Assembly: GCF_003718735.1 (NCBI RefSeq)
Contig: NZ_CP033460.1
Coordinates: 434,001 to 498,000, forward strand
DNA length: 64,000 bases
Direction: 5' to 3'
From: Staphylococcus debuckii
GTDB lineage: Bacteria; Bacillota; Bacilli; Staphylococcales; Staphylococcaceae
The notes under the pieces were generated by a model, which saw only the letters and a program-made list of their open reading frames with translations, did not search any database and was not told where the DNA came from. Below are positions 28,076-37,100 of the stretch, in pieces. The position numbers and the translations under genes were made by a program. The stretch's first letter is position 1, and every line of letters begins with the position of its first letter.

Positions 28076-28990
28076 GTGAATTTCCAAGAGTATAAAGAGA
28101 AATCGATTACGGAGAAAGTAAATTATTTTTTAAAGAATTTAAGTATATCTAATAGGGAAGCTAGTTATTATGTGAAGTGGGATAAAATTAAAAAGCAATC
28201 TAAGGAATATACCAATGAATTGAAAAAATTAAATCAACTTTTGGGACAGAAAAATGTTGAAGAAAAAGCTGAAAAATTATTTATTGAGGATCCATCAGTA
28301 CTAGAAGCTATACCAATTTTAATAGCATTGAGACTGAGAACTCAAAAAGTTATCAATGTCATGGAATTGGATGGTAACTATAATAAAAGTTTTTACTCGA
28401 TTAACTTCAGTAATATTGATTTAGAAAAAATAGATGTTTATATGAAATTTATAAGAGATTCAGGCCTCTTCGAGTTCTTTAAAAACAGTCCAATAAATGA
28501 TTTGAGAGATTATATATACGGTGTGGAGGTCGGAATGGATACAAACGCTCGAAAAAACCGTTCAGGAAAGGTTATGAAAGATTTTATTCAAAAAAATATT
28601 GAGAGTGTTTGTAAAAGATTAGGATTTAAATACGAATTTGATATTAAATCATCACAATTAAAGAAAAAATGGAATTATAGTATTAATTCTGATAAAAAAG
28701 GACGGGAATTTAATGCGGCAATTCTCGATGAAAAAAATAATGAATTATACGTCATAGTAAATGATTACTATGGAGGTGGAGGAACCAAACCTTCTACTGT
28801 TACAGATGGATTTATAGAATTAGATAGAAGCATAAAAAAAAGTAAAGATGAGGCTACTTTTATATGGATAACAGATGGTTTAGGTTGGAATGATGGCGTT
28901 GAAGCTTTCACAATTGCATTCAAAAAAATTGATTATGTCTTTAATATGGAAATGGTAGAAAATGACTTTATTTATGAACTGCTAAAATAA
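28076..28990 (+). CDS. DpnII-family endonuclease paralogue lacking catalytic residues
   Basis: A 304-residue protein homologous over its whole length to the preceding gene product (RDSGLFEFFKN, YGVEVGMDTNARKNRSGKV, YYGGGGTKPS). The catalytic positions differ: the Asp of RRFDMAI is Asn here (REFNAAI), and VIETNYYGG is VIVNDYYGG, so Glu is Val and the following Asn is Asp. It is therefore probably not a nuclease, although the DNA-binding scaffold is kept. It starts at a GTG behind GAGGAGG. Possible roles are a partner in a heterodimer, a repressor-like GATC binder, or a decaying duplicate. The frame is intact. Confidence 0.85.
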   Translation: MNFQEYKEKSITEKVNYFLKNLSISNREASYYVKWDKIKKQSKEYTNELKKLNQLLGQKNVEEKAEKLFIEDPSVLEAIPILIALRLRTQKVINVMELDGNYNKSFYSINFSNIDLEKIDVYMKFIRDSGLFEFFKNSPINDLRDYIYGVEVGMDTNARKNRSGKVMKDFIQKNIESVCKRLGFKYEFDIKSSQLKKKWNYSINSDKKGREFNAAILDEKNNELYVIVNDYYGGGGTKPSTVTDGFIELDRSIKKSKDEATFIWITDGLGWNDGVEAFTIAFKKIDYVFNMEMVENDFIYELLK

Positions 28991-29064
28991 AAAAGCCACT
29001 CATATAGTACTGTCACACTTTAAAATTCTGATTTTAGAGAGGCAGTACTATATGAGTGGCTTAC
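28991..29064. terminator. Bidirectional terminator between endonuclease and methyltransferase genes
   Basis: Twenty-base perfect arms (AAGCCACTCATATAGTACTG at 28993-29012 and its complement at 29043-29062) lie between the convergent genes. Confidence 0.92.
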
Positions 29065-29067
29065 TAT

Positions 29068-29850
29068 TTAAAATAGGGAAAGTTGTGTTGAAGTATTTTT
29101 AAGTCTTTTTTCAGCTATTTCTAAGTAATCTTGATTAATATCTATTCCAATATAGTTTCTTTCTAGTTTTTTACACGCTACAGCTGTCGTTCCGCTGCCT
29201 AGAAAGGGATCAAGCACGACGTCGCATTTTTGAGAAGATGCTTGTATAATTCGTTCTAATAAATAAAGTGGCTTTTGTGTAGGATGTGAACCGAATACTT
29301 TTTCGTGTTGAGGAGTAAGATTACCAGTCCATACATCTTTCATTTGCTTATCCCCATTAATACTCTTCATGCGACTATAGTCAAAGAAGTGTTTAGCCTT
29401 TTTAGTATCCTTCTTTGCCCAAAGTATTGTCTCAGTAGAGTGTGTGAAATTTCTGCATCCTAAATTTGGTGGGGGGTTCGTTTTTTGCCAAGTAATATTA
29501 TTTAGTATTTTAAAGCCTTCTTCTTCTAAAGCCATACCTACAGAATATATATTATGCAACGTTCCTGAAATCCAAATTGTTGCATTATCTTTCATTACTC
29601 TTTTACATAATTTAATCCATTTTTTGTTGTACATATGCTTTTCTTCCACAGTAAGAGATTTATCCCAATCTCCTTTATCAACTGAGACCATTCTGCCTCC
29701 AGAATTTGAAATACCTCCAGAAGATAAAAAATATGGCGGATCTGCAAAAATTAAATCTACACTGTCTTCCTCTAATTTCTCTAAGGCTTCAAAAGCATTA
29801 TCAAGAATCAATTTACCGCATGATTCTTCAAAATAAATATTACTAGACAC
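29068..29850 (-). CDS. DNA adenine methyltransferase, DpnA type (beta class)
   Basis: A 260-residue methyltransferase with the motif order of beta-class enzymes: catalytic DPPYFLSSGG (motif IV, DLIFADPPYF) near residue 35 and the AdoMet-binding DPFLGSGTTAVAC (motif I) near residue 217, then GIDINQDYLEIAEKRL. DpnA-type enzymes methylate GATC and can act on single-stranded DNA. It follows the DpnM-type gene by 19 bases. Confidence 0.9.
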   Translation of the reverse strand: MSSNIYFEESCGKLILDNAFEALEKLEEDSVDLIFADPPYFLSSGGISNSGGRMVSVDKGDWDKSLTVEEKHMYNKKWIKLCKRVMKDNATIWISGTLHNIYSVGMALEEEGFKILNNITWQKTNPPPNLGCRNFTHSTETILWAKKDTKKAKHFFDYSRMKSINGDKQMKDVWTGNLTPQHEKVFGSHPTQKPLYLLERIIQASSQKCDVVLDPFLGSGTTAVACKKLERNYIGIDINQDYLEIAEKRLKNTSTQLSLF

Positions 29851-29869
29851 TTTTATTCAATCCTATCTA

Positions 29870-30679
29870 TTAATAATTTTTAATAATCAGCTCTTTCCCT
29901 GTACGTTTACTAGCAACAGAGTTGATACTTCTCCGAACATTAATTTCTTCAATATTAAAATCTTTATATAAGTCTTGTATTAAGTCAGTATTGTGATTGG
30001 TAAGCATGCAATAAACTCCGCGTTCATTAAGTAATCTAAATACTTTTGATAGACGAATATGATCTTCTAATTTAAAGCCGGTTTTATCGTATGATGTAAA
30101 ACTAGTAGGGTTAATAGGAGTATAAGGACTATCAAAAAATACAAAGTCGCCTTTTTCAGCTTTTAAAGCTACAGTTTCAAAGTCTTGACTAGTTAATTGA
30201 ACATCCTGCAAAAATTTTGAAATATCCATTAGATTTTCTTTATTAAATGAAGTAGCAAACTCTTTTTTATTCCAAGGGACATTATAAAGCCCTTTACTGT
30301 TAACTCTATATAGGCCGTTAAACGAATGTTTATTAAGAAAAATAAAAAGAGCAGCTGTTTCTGTATTGTAAATGTTATCAGTTATATGTTGGTTATAAGT
30401 AGAGCGGAATTCTTTATACTTTTCTGCGTCCAATGGTATTTTATCAAATTCGGTTAGCATTGCTATTAAATCATTAGGATTATGTTTGATTTCATTGTAG
30501 GTGTGGATGAGGTGAGTATTAATATCATTAATAAATGAAGGGTTATGTTCTAAACCGAACAATACAGCGCCACCTCCTACAAAAGGTTCAAAATACGAGT
30601 TGAATTGTCTAGGTGCTTCTTCTAAAATTTTGGGCAAGTATTGTCTTTTACCTCCTGCCCATTTTACAAAGGGGTGCAT
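29870..30679 (-). CDS. DNA adenine methyltransferase, Dam/DpnM type (alpha class)
   Basis: A 269-residue Dam-family protein: motif I PFVKWAGGKRQYLP at the N-terminus, then the YFEPFVGGGAVLFGL AdoMet-binding block, and motif IV as DSPYTPI near residue 190, where the second residue is Ser rather than the usual Pro of DPPY. The family modifies adenine in GATC and protects against the partner endonuclease. It is the first gene of the minus-strand methyltransferase operon; its promoter region holds a double GATC palindrome. Confidence 0.9.
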   Translation of the reverse strand: MHPFVKWAGGKRQYLPKILEEAPRQFNSYFEPFVGGGAVLFGLEHNPSFINDINTHLIHTYNEIKHNPNDLIAMLTEFDKIPLDAEKYKEFRSTYNQHITDNIYNTETAALFIFLNKHSFNGLYRVNSKGLYNVPWNKKEFATSFNKENLMDISKFLQDVQLTSQDFETVALKAEKGDFVFFDSPYTPINPTSFTSYDKTGFKLEDHIRLSKVFRLLNERGVYCMLTNHNTDLIQDLYKDFNIEEINVRRSINSVASKRTGKELIIKNY

Positions 30680-30994
30680 CAGTAAAACCTCTTCCTGTTA
30701 TTTAATATTGTTAAGTTAATCATCTTTGATGTTAGAAAGAATCACATTCTATTGTACCACGATCAAAAGGGATCGTTTAGTTATTAATACAGAAGTTTGC
30801 GGCTTTTTTTCTGACGATAATACTTTTAGAACATTAAATAAGCTTTTTGAAGAGCAAAAAAATTTGAAAGCGTAAAATATTTTAAGAAATATTCTAAAAA
30901 GTAGAAGACTTAACTTTGAAATTGAAGTAAAATGAAATTATTAATAATGGTAAGCGCTATCAAAGGATAAATGGGGACTTTGGAGGTTGTTTAA
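30680..30994. promoter_or_regulatory. Divergent promoter region with double-GATC palindrome and cre-like site
   Basis: On the minus strand an extended -10 (TGGTACAAT, TACAAT at 30756-30751) precedes the DpnM-type gene, and ACGATC-AAAAGG-GATCGT (30759-30776) sits immediately upstream of it, inside the promoter. On the plus strand GGTAAGCGCTATCA (30949-30962) differs from the CcpA cre consensus at one base and lies 30 bases before the 991-residue gene. A 48-codon plus-strand frame (30729-30875) crosses the region without a ribosome binding site. Confidence 0.5.
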
Positions 30995-33970
30995 ATGTTA
31001 GGTGATATGTTAATTGAAGAAAGTGATTTATCAACGCGTTCAAAAAATCAATTGACTAAAAATGGAATCGTAAGTTTCAAACAATTGCAAAAGTTAAATG
31101 ATGACGAACTTTCAAAAATTAGAAATTTAGGACAAAAATCTTTAGATGAAATAAGAGAATTAAGAGACTCATTTCTCGAAAGAAAACTGGTTGAAGTTGA
31201 AATTCCTAAAAATTCATGTATAGAAGATATCTATGATTTGCCTATAGATTCAGTTATCAAAGAACGAAACATCTTAGAAAATTTAAAAAGAAATAATATT
31301 AAAAGAATAAGTACCTTAGTTGAATTGATACCTGAAGATATTAAAAAATATAGAGACTTAGAGGAAGAAGAAAAGGATGATTTATGGGATATTATAATCT
31401 TGTTAAAAAGACAATTAAAAATTAATTATGTAGATATTTCTTTGAAATTAGTCTTAAAGTCGAACAAGTCGTTTAAAGATATAATTGATGAATATTTACC
31501 ACATACTAAAGCTCAAATTAATTATAAATTTCTTTATAAAAATAAGATTAGTAGTTCTATAAAAATAGGTCAGCTAAACGAGCTGTTTTCAAAGAAAGAA
31601 CGAAATTTTATTGAAAAAATGAAAATTAATAATGTGGATAATTTTCTTAAAGAAAATAATAAGCATCTAATGATACAACAAGGTATTTCTAATAGTACTA
31701 TCAATAGAATTATTGAATGGTTCGCCAAACATTTAATAATCTATTCTAAAAAAAGAGTATACATTTGTGATATCGCAACAATGTACTTAATAGAAAAGAA
31801 ATTAGGCTATTTATTACAATTAAAAGATGAATTGACACAAAAAATTTTAAAAAATATAAATGATAATGTAATAAAATTGATATCGCTCAATGACTATTCT
31901 TTGAGATTTAGTCTAGATTTACTAAAAGATAATGAAGAATTTGAAAAAGGAGTTTTGAGTAGAGTAATAAATAATAATGATTCTTCTGAAATTATATATA
32001 CCTATTTAAAGAAAAATGGCGGTGTGATAAATCAATATCAAATTGAAGATGAATTTAATAAGTTCAAAAATGTTGACGTCACAGCTGCCATAGATAAATT
32101 GATTAATAAAAATTTAGCTGAATTAAAAGAGAAGAAATTATATTATAAAAATCCTTCAGTTTTTTCTTATGTTAAAGAAAAATTTAATGATCAAGTTTTT
32201 CAAGCATTTAAAAAAAGAATGGAAGGCTATACTTTAGAAGAAATAGGACAAGAATTAGGTGTTACAAGAGAAGGAATTAGACAGATAAACAAAAAGGTTA
32301 TAGACAGATTGCCAGAAAAAGAATTTCTTGAAGATAAAAACATGTATTGGTTTACAAATTATATTATGGATAAAAATACCTATAATAAAATATTTTCTGA
32401 CAATAATTACACTTATCTTTCATTGAGATATGAAAATGGAGATAGAGATTGGTCTGAAATATTGAAGGACGAAAAAGCTTCGGACGAAATAAGAAAAAAA
32501 GTGCAAAGCTTAGTTTATAAAAATTTACTTGTCCTTGGGGATAAAACAATTCCTAAAAATAAGGGGGAAGTACTGAAGTATGTTATTAGTGAGTTTATTA
32601 AAACTCCTACTCATGTTAAAGATATATTAGATTTTTATAATTTATTTTTAGAAGAACAAAGTTTAAATGAAGAAAAATTTATTTGTGATATAAGGTACCT
32701 TGAAAATAGACTTACTGATCTTGACTTTGCAGTTAGCAGAGGTAAGAAAATATTTCGTGCTTATTTGTTTGAAACTTATGATTGGGAAGAGTTCTATAAA
32801 GAATTAAGATTAGGTGAATGGCAAAATACAGAGTTGTCAGCAAAAATTTTATTTGAATCTCATGAAGATCTGATGAAAAAATATAACATACTACATGAAA
32901 ATGAGTTGCATAACATAATCAAAAGAACGCATGAAAAGTATTTAGATATAGATATTACAGTAACAAGGATGCCAGGATTAAATATAGGAAATGCTGACAG
33001 AGAAATTCAAGTGAAGGAATTTATGTTAGAAATTAGTCCAATAAGTGTTGAAGACTTTGTGAAATGTTATAGAGAAAGATATGGAGTCAAAGAAAGTACT
33101 ATAAAAGCAAATTATCTCGTATTTATAGACAAGTATATATATGAGGATTATATTGATGTCACTTTTGATAATTTGAAAAGAGAAGATATTGAGGCAGTTA
33201 AACAAGCGATTAATAGTCAGGATTTTCTTTTTTATAAGGATTTCCTTCATGATTTGAATAGAAATATAAGTTCAGAAAATATTGGTCTCATACTAAAATA
33301 TTTAAAGTATAAGAAATACATTACTTATCTTTTGGGACCGAAATACCCAACGATTAGAAGTTATTTTGATAAACAATATTATGAAGACAGAGACATTATT
33401 GATTTTAATGAGTTAGATAAAAGAATTTGGGAATTGAGTTCTTTTAACTCATGGCTCTATGACAAAATTATTAACCTAGATATGATTGAATTTCAAGATA
33501 AAAAATTTATTTCTATAAAAAAATTGAAAGATATAGGTATTAAAAAGTCCGAACTTTTAAATTATAGAAATGAAGCAATCAAAAAAATGAGTGACGGACA
33601 TGTTTGGTCATTAACCTCATTGATAAATATCATTGATGATTCAACTATTGACAGTTTAGGATTTGAGCCAATATTTTACCGGTCTTTGATTAGAGATGGG
33701 AAAAGAGTTCGAACAAATAACGTGGGGAAAAATTATCTATTGCAATTAGATGAAAATCCAACTTTATTAACTATTATTGAAGAAGAAATTTTGAAAAGGA
33801 AGTCTATCGATATATACGAATTAACTCAATTACTTAATGAAAAATTTGACTTAAGTTTAACTAAAGGGCACTATACTAGCGCAATTTACAATAGCGGATT
33901 GTACTATGATCAAATCATGGAAAAAATATATCTAGATATAAATTATTATTACGAGGAGTTCGAGATATAA
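30995..33970 (+). CDS. Large protein with RpoA C-terminal-like and sigma-70 region 4-like domains
   Basis: A 991-residue protein. Residues 4-60 match the RNA polymerase alpha C-terminal helix-hairpin-helix domain (SDLSTRSKNQLTKNGIVSF, LSKIRNLGQKSLDEIRE); a second, weaker copy lies at about 75-135 (ILENLKRNNIKRISTLVEL). Near residues 406-440 there is a sigma-70 region 4 helix-turn-helix (YTLEEIGQELGVTREGIRQI). The remaining 550 residues are AT-rich, lysine/isoleucine-heavy and unassigned, possibly with winged-helix folds. GGAGG precedes ATG. It heads a tight three-gene operon with a ParB-like and an SNF2 protein. A DNA-binding or transcription-linked sensor role is inferred only. Confidence 0.78.
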   Translation: MLGDMLIEESDLSTRSKNQLTKNGIVSFKQLQKLNDDELSKIRNLGQKSLDEIRELRDSFLERKLVEVEIPKNSCIEDIYDLPIDSVIKERNILENLKRNNIKRISTLVELIPEDIKKYRDLEEEEKDDLWDIIILLKRQLKINYVDISLKLVLKSNKSFKDIIDEYLPHTKAQINYKFLYKNKISSSIKIGQLNELFSKKERNFIEKMKINNVDNFLKENNKHLMIQQGISNSTINRIIEWFAKHLIIYSKKRVYICDIATMYLIEKKLGYLLQLKDELTQKILKNINDNVIKLISLNDYSLRFSLDLLKDNEEFEKGVLSRVINNNDSSEIIYTYLKKNGGVINQYQIEDEFNKFKNVDVTAAIDKLINKNLAELKEKKLYYKNPSVFSYVKEKFNDQVFQAFKKRMEGYTLEEIGQELGVTREGIRQINKKVIDRLPEKEFLEDKNMYWFTNYIMDKNTYNKIFSDNNYTYLSLRYENGDRDWSEILKDEKASDEIRKKVQSLVYKNLLVLGDKTIPKNKGEVLKYVISEFIKTPTHVKDILDFYNLFLEEQSLNEEKFICDIRYLENRLTDLDFAVSRGKKIFRAYLFETYDWEEFYKELRLGEWQNTELSAKILFESHEDLMKKYNILHENELHNIIKRTHEKYLDIDITVTRMPGLNIGNADREIQVKEFMLEISPISVEDFVKCYRERYGVKESTIKANYLVFIDKYIYEDYIDVTFDNLKREDIEAVKQAINSQDFLFYKDFLHDLNRNISSENIGLILKYLKYKKYITYLLGPKYPTIRSYFDKQYYEDRDIIDFNELDKRIWELSSFNSWLYDKIINLDMIEFQDKKFISIKKLKDIGIKKSELLNYRNEAIKKMSDGHVWSLTSLINIIDDSTIDSLGFEPIFYRSLIRDGKRVRTNNVGKNYLLQLDENPTLLTIIEEEILKRKSIDIYELTQLLNEKFDLSLTKGHYTSAIYNSGLYYDQIMEKIYLDINYYYEEFEI

Positions 33971-35190
33971 TGACTAAATTAAAAAAAGAGAATTTAATTA
34001 AAACAGATGTTACGAAAAAAATGAATGTTGATGGTATTACCAAAGTTTATCCTGTATATAAAATTAAATTAAATGAACTATATTTTAATGATCAAAATGA
34101 TAGAATTGCAACTTGGATTAGTAAATATAAAGCAGACAATGATTTAGATAAGTTTAATATGGAGAATTTAGAAGAGTATAATTCTATTATTAGTGATTTT
34201 ATTAAAAAAAGTGATGAGAAGGCATTTACAAAAACCAAAAATAATATTGAACTTATTAATCAGCAGGAACCTGCTGTTGTATTAACTGACGGGAGAATTA
34301 TTGATGGGAATAGACGTTATACATGTTTAAGAGACTTAAGTAAAGAAGACGCCAAATTCAATTATTTAGAAGCAATTATTATAGATAAAGACATTCAAAA
34401 CAGTAAAAAAGAAATTAAGCTCTTAGAGTTATATCTTCAACATGGCAGAGAAGAAAGAGTAGGTTACAATCCTATAGATAAACTTGTGGGAATATATAAT
34501 GATATTGTGAAAAATCAATTGATTTCTGTGAATGAATATGCAAAAAATACAGGAATGTTAGAGAGAGACGTAGTAAAATTAGTGAAAAGATCTGAATTAA
34601 TGGTTGAATTTCTTGAACATATTGAGATGCCTGAACATTATTATATTGCCAGAGAATGGGAATTAGATGGTCCTTTGGGAGAAATACCTGCAGTGCTAAA
34701 TAAAGTGAAATCTGAAGAGGAAAGAGAACAATTAAAATATATTATATTTACTTATTTAGCATTAAAACCATATCCTGAGATGGTTCGTTTTGTACGTAAT
34801 ATCAAAAATATTGTTGATAAACCGCAATTTAAAGATTTCTTAGAAAAAGGAATTGAAATAAGCGAAAAATTCTTAGAAAAGTTCGATGACGAAGATGTGT
34901 CTTTAGAGTTTATTAAAGAAAATATAAGAACTGATGAAGTATTGAAAGAAGAAGTTTTAGACGTTTATGAAAAAGCTCAAGAACAAGTGAAGAAAAGAAA
35001 TGTTTTAAATGCTCCTAAAAATCAAGTTGAAAAAGCTATTGAAGCCTTAAAAAATATAGATAGTAACATAGTAATTGGGCTAAGTGATGAAGATCATCAT
35101 CAATTTTTACAAGCTTTGGAAGAGTTGGAAAGTGAAATGAAAAATTTTAGAAAAGAGGTTTATGGTAATGCTTCTTCTGTCAATGAATGA
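33970..35190 (+). CDS. ParB/Srx-fold-like protein
   Basis: A 406-residue protein whose first 130 residues have a ParB N-terminal pattern: VYPVYKIKLNELYFNDQNDR, then PAVVLTDGRIIDGNRRYTC, where GNRR matches the GERRxxA nucleotide-binding motif of ParB. A helical segment (about residues 165-215) could be the DNA-binding part. Its ATG overlaps the preceding stop by one base (TAATG), so translation is coupled. The next gene overlaps by 23 bases. ParB-like domains in defence operons often act as CTP- or DNA-dependent nucleases or clamps; which applies here cannot be told. Confidence 0.72.
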   Translation: MTKLKKENLIKTDVTKKMNVDGITKVYPVYKIKLNELYFNDQNDRIATWISKYKADNDLDKFNMENLEEYNSIISDFIKKSDEKAFTKTKNNIELINQQEPAVVLTDGRIIDGNRRYTCLRDLSKEDAKFNYLEAIIIDKDIQNSKKEIKLLELYLQHGREERVGYNPIDKLVGIYNDIVKNQLISVNEYAKNTGMLERDVVKLVKRSELMVEFLEHIEMPEHYYIAREWELDGPLGEIPAVLNKVKSEEEREQLKYIIFTYLALKPYPEMVRFVRNIKNIVDKPQFKDFLEKGIEISEKFLEKFDDEDVSLEFIKENIRTDEVLKEEVLDVYEKAQEQVKKRNVLNAPKNQVEKAIEALKNIDSNIVIGLSDEDHHQFLQALEELESEMKNFRKEVYGNASSVNE

Positions 35191-37033
35191 TAATGATCAA
35201 TTAATACTCGAAGGAAACAGCCAAGAAATTAAAAAATTATTACGTTATAGTTCATTTAAAATGAAGATCAAAATGTATGTTGAAAATATTTTAGAAGATC
35301 TAATTGAGTTTAAAAAAGATATATATTATAGAGACATTAATAAAGTAATAGAAACTTTGGAAAAATTTCAAAGTAAGAAAGGTATCGAATTACAAGTAGA
35401 ACCAACCGTTTATGAGTATATCGAAAATGAAAATACTTATATAGAATTAAAGTATAGCATAGGAAATGATATAAAAAATCAAGATCCTAGGATGATAGAA
35501 AAATATCTTGAATTTTGTGAAATAGTCAATAATAGTATGAAACGAGAATTAAGACATAAACAAATGATAGATGCATTTTATTTATCAATGATGGAGAAAG
35601 CAGGGAATTTCTCTGTTCCAGGTTCAGGTAAGACATCAACAGTTTATGGTTTATATAGCTATTTAAATAAAACTAAGGATGTAGATACTATATTAATGAT
35701 AGGCCCGTTAAACTCATTTAATTCATGGATTGAGGAGTATAAGGCTTGCTTTGGTGGTGAACAAAAGCTTAATTATCTTAATTTAAAAGATTATAACACT
35801 TCTACAGAGAAGAAAATGATTTTAACTTATGAATCCGGAAATAAAGAACTAATACTTGTTAATTATGAGATTTTGGATAACCTTGAAGATGAAATAAAAG
35901 GAATTATAAATAAGAATGTGTTAGTTGTTTTTGATGAAGTCCATAGGATAAAAAGTACTACAGGTAAAAGAGCGGGTGCTGCTCTACGTATTACTGAAAA
36001 TGCAAAATATATGGTTGCTCTTACAGGTACTCCTATTCCTAATGGATACATCGATATATATAATTTGCTGAACTTGCTATATCCCAACGACTATAAAAAG
36101 TTTTTTGGCTTTACAGAAACACTTCTAAAAAATCCTGACACAAACGAAATGAAAATGATTAATGACAAAATCCAACCCTTTTTCACACGAACAACAAAAG
36201 AAGAATTAAATGTTCCTAAGCAAAACAAAGATATTATAATAGATGTTTATGCTGATGAAAATGAACAAGAGTTATTTAAAATATTACTTTCTAAGTACAA
36301 AAATAGTGCGCTTGCTTTATTCGCTAAAATTTCTCAAATGGAAAGTGTTCCGAAAATGTTATTAGAAGAATTAGATCTTAATGATTTTAGTAAAATATTA
36401 GATATTGCAGTAAGTCACGAAGATTTTGTAGACTATAAAGATTTCTCTGAAGATGTTAATTACTTAGTTGAAAAGATAAAAATGACGTCTAAAATGAGAG
36501 CGGCACTTGAACTAGTAGATAGGTTAACAAGAGAGAATAAAACTGTAATTCTTTGGTGCATATTTGTCAAAACTATGGATAAGTTTAAAAAACTACTTAG
36601 CAATATGGGGATCAAAGCAGAAATAATCGCTGGCAGAGTTGAACCATATGAAAGAAAAAGAATTATTGATAAATTTAAAAATAAAGAAATTGATGTGTTA
36701 ATTACTAACCCTCACACTTTGGCAGAATCCGTTTCTTTACATCAAACTTGTCATGATGCTATATATTTTGAGTATAGCTATAATTTAGTCCATTTATTGC
36801 AGTCAAAGGATCGTATTCACAGACTTGGCTTAAAAGAAAATGATTATACTCAGTATTATTATTTGCAACAATTTTATCCTATGCAGCAAGGTGATTACTC
36901 TTTAGGAGAAAGAGTTTATAATAGATTGTCTGATAAGGAACAATTAATGTTAGATGCAATTGACAATCACGAATTAGAAATACTTCCAACAGAAGACGAA
37001 GATTTAAAATTTTTCTTTGAAAATGTTATTTAA
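35168..37033 (+). CDS. SNF2-family DEAD/DEAH helicase/translocase
   Basis: A 621-residue SNF2-type ATPase. Start 35168 is chosen because GAGG lies nine bases before it; 35162 is too close. Motif I is NFSVPGSGKTSTVYG (about residue 150), motif II VFDEVHRIKS (DEVH), motif III ALTGTPIPNG, and the second RecA lobe has ILWCIFVKTMDKF, VLITNPHTLAESVSLH and LLQSKDRIHRLGL (the Q-x-x-x-R-x-x-R motif VI). A 145-residue N-terminal extension precedes the motor. It is the last gene of the operon and is likely the DNA-translocating engine of the system. Confidence 0.88.
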   Translation: MLLLSMNDNDQLILEGNSQEIKKLLRYSSFKMKIKMYVENILEDLIEFKKDIYYRDINKVIETLEKFQSKKGIELQVEPTVYEYIENENTYIELKYSIGNDIKNQDPRMIEKYLEFCEIVNNSMKRELRHKQMIDAFYLSMMEKAGNFSVPGSGKTSTVYGLYSYLNKTKDVDTILMIGPLNSFNSWIEEYKACFGGEQKLNYLNLKDYNTSTEKKMILTYESGNKELILVNYEILDNLEDEIKGIINKNVLVVFDEVHRIKSTTGKRAGAALRITENAKYMVALTGTPIPNGYIDIYNLLNLLYPNDYKKFFGFTETLLKNPDTNEMKMINDKIQPFFTRTTKEELNVPKQNKDIIIDVYADENEQELFKILLSKYKNSALALFAKISQMESVPKMLLEELDLNDFSKILDIAVSHEDFVDYKDFSEDVNYLVEKIKMTSKMRAALELVDRLTRENKTVILWCIFVKTMDKFKKLLSNMGIKAEIIAGRVEPYERKRIIDKFKNKEIDVLITNPHTLAESVSLHQTCHDAIYFEYSYNLVHLLQSKDRIHRLGLKENDYTQYYYLQQFYPMQQGDYSLGERVYNRLSDKEQLMLDAIDNHELEILPTEDEDLKFFFENVI

Positions 37034-37040
37034 AAGTTAA

Positions 37041-37089
37041 AAAAAGAAGCGGAATTAGTACATTTCTCGTTCACTAGTCCGCTTCTTTC
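37041..37089. terminator. Bidirectional terminator
   Basis: The arms AAAGAAGCGGA and TCCGCTTCTTT lie between the SNF2 gene and the convergent aco operon. Confidence 0.88.
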
Positions 37090-37100
37090 ACATTTATATA

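Noticed and set aside
29870..30679. Loss of function of the Dam-type enzyme because motif IV is DSPY
   Set aside because: The change affects only the second position; the catalytic Asp, Pro and Tyr remain, so activity is likely.
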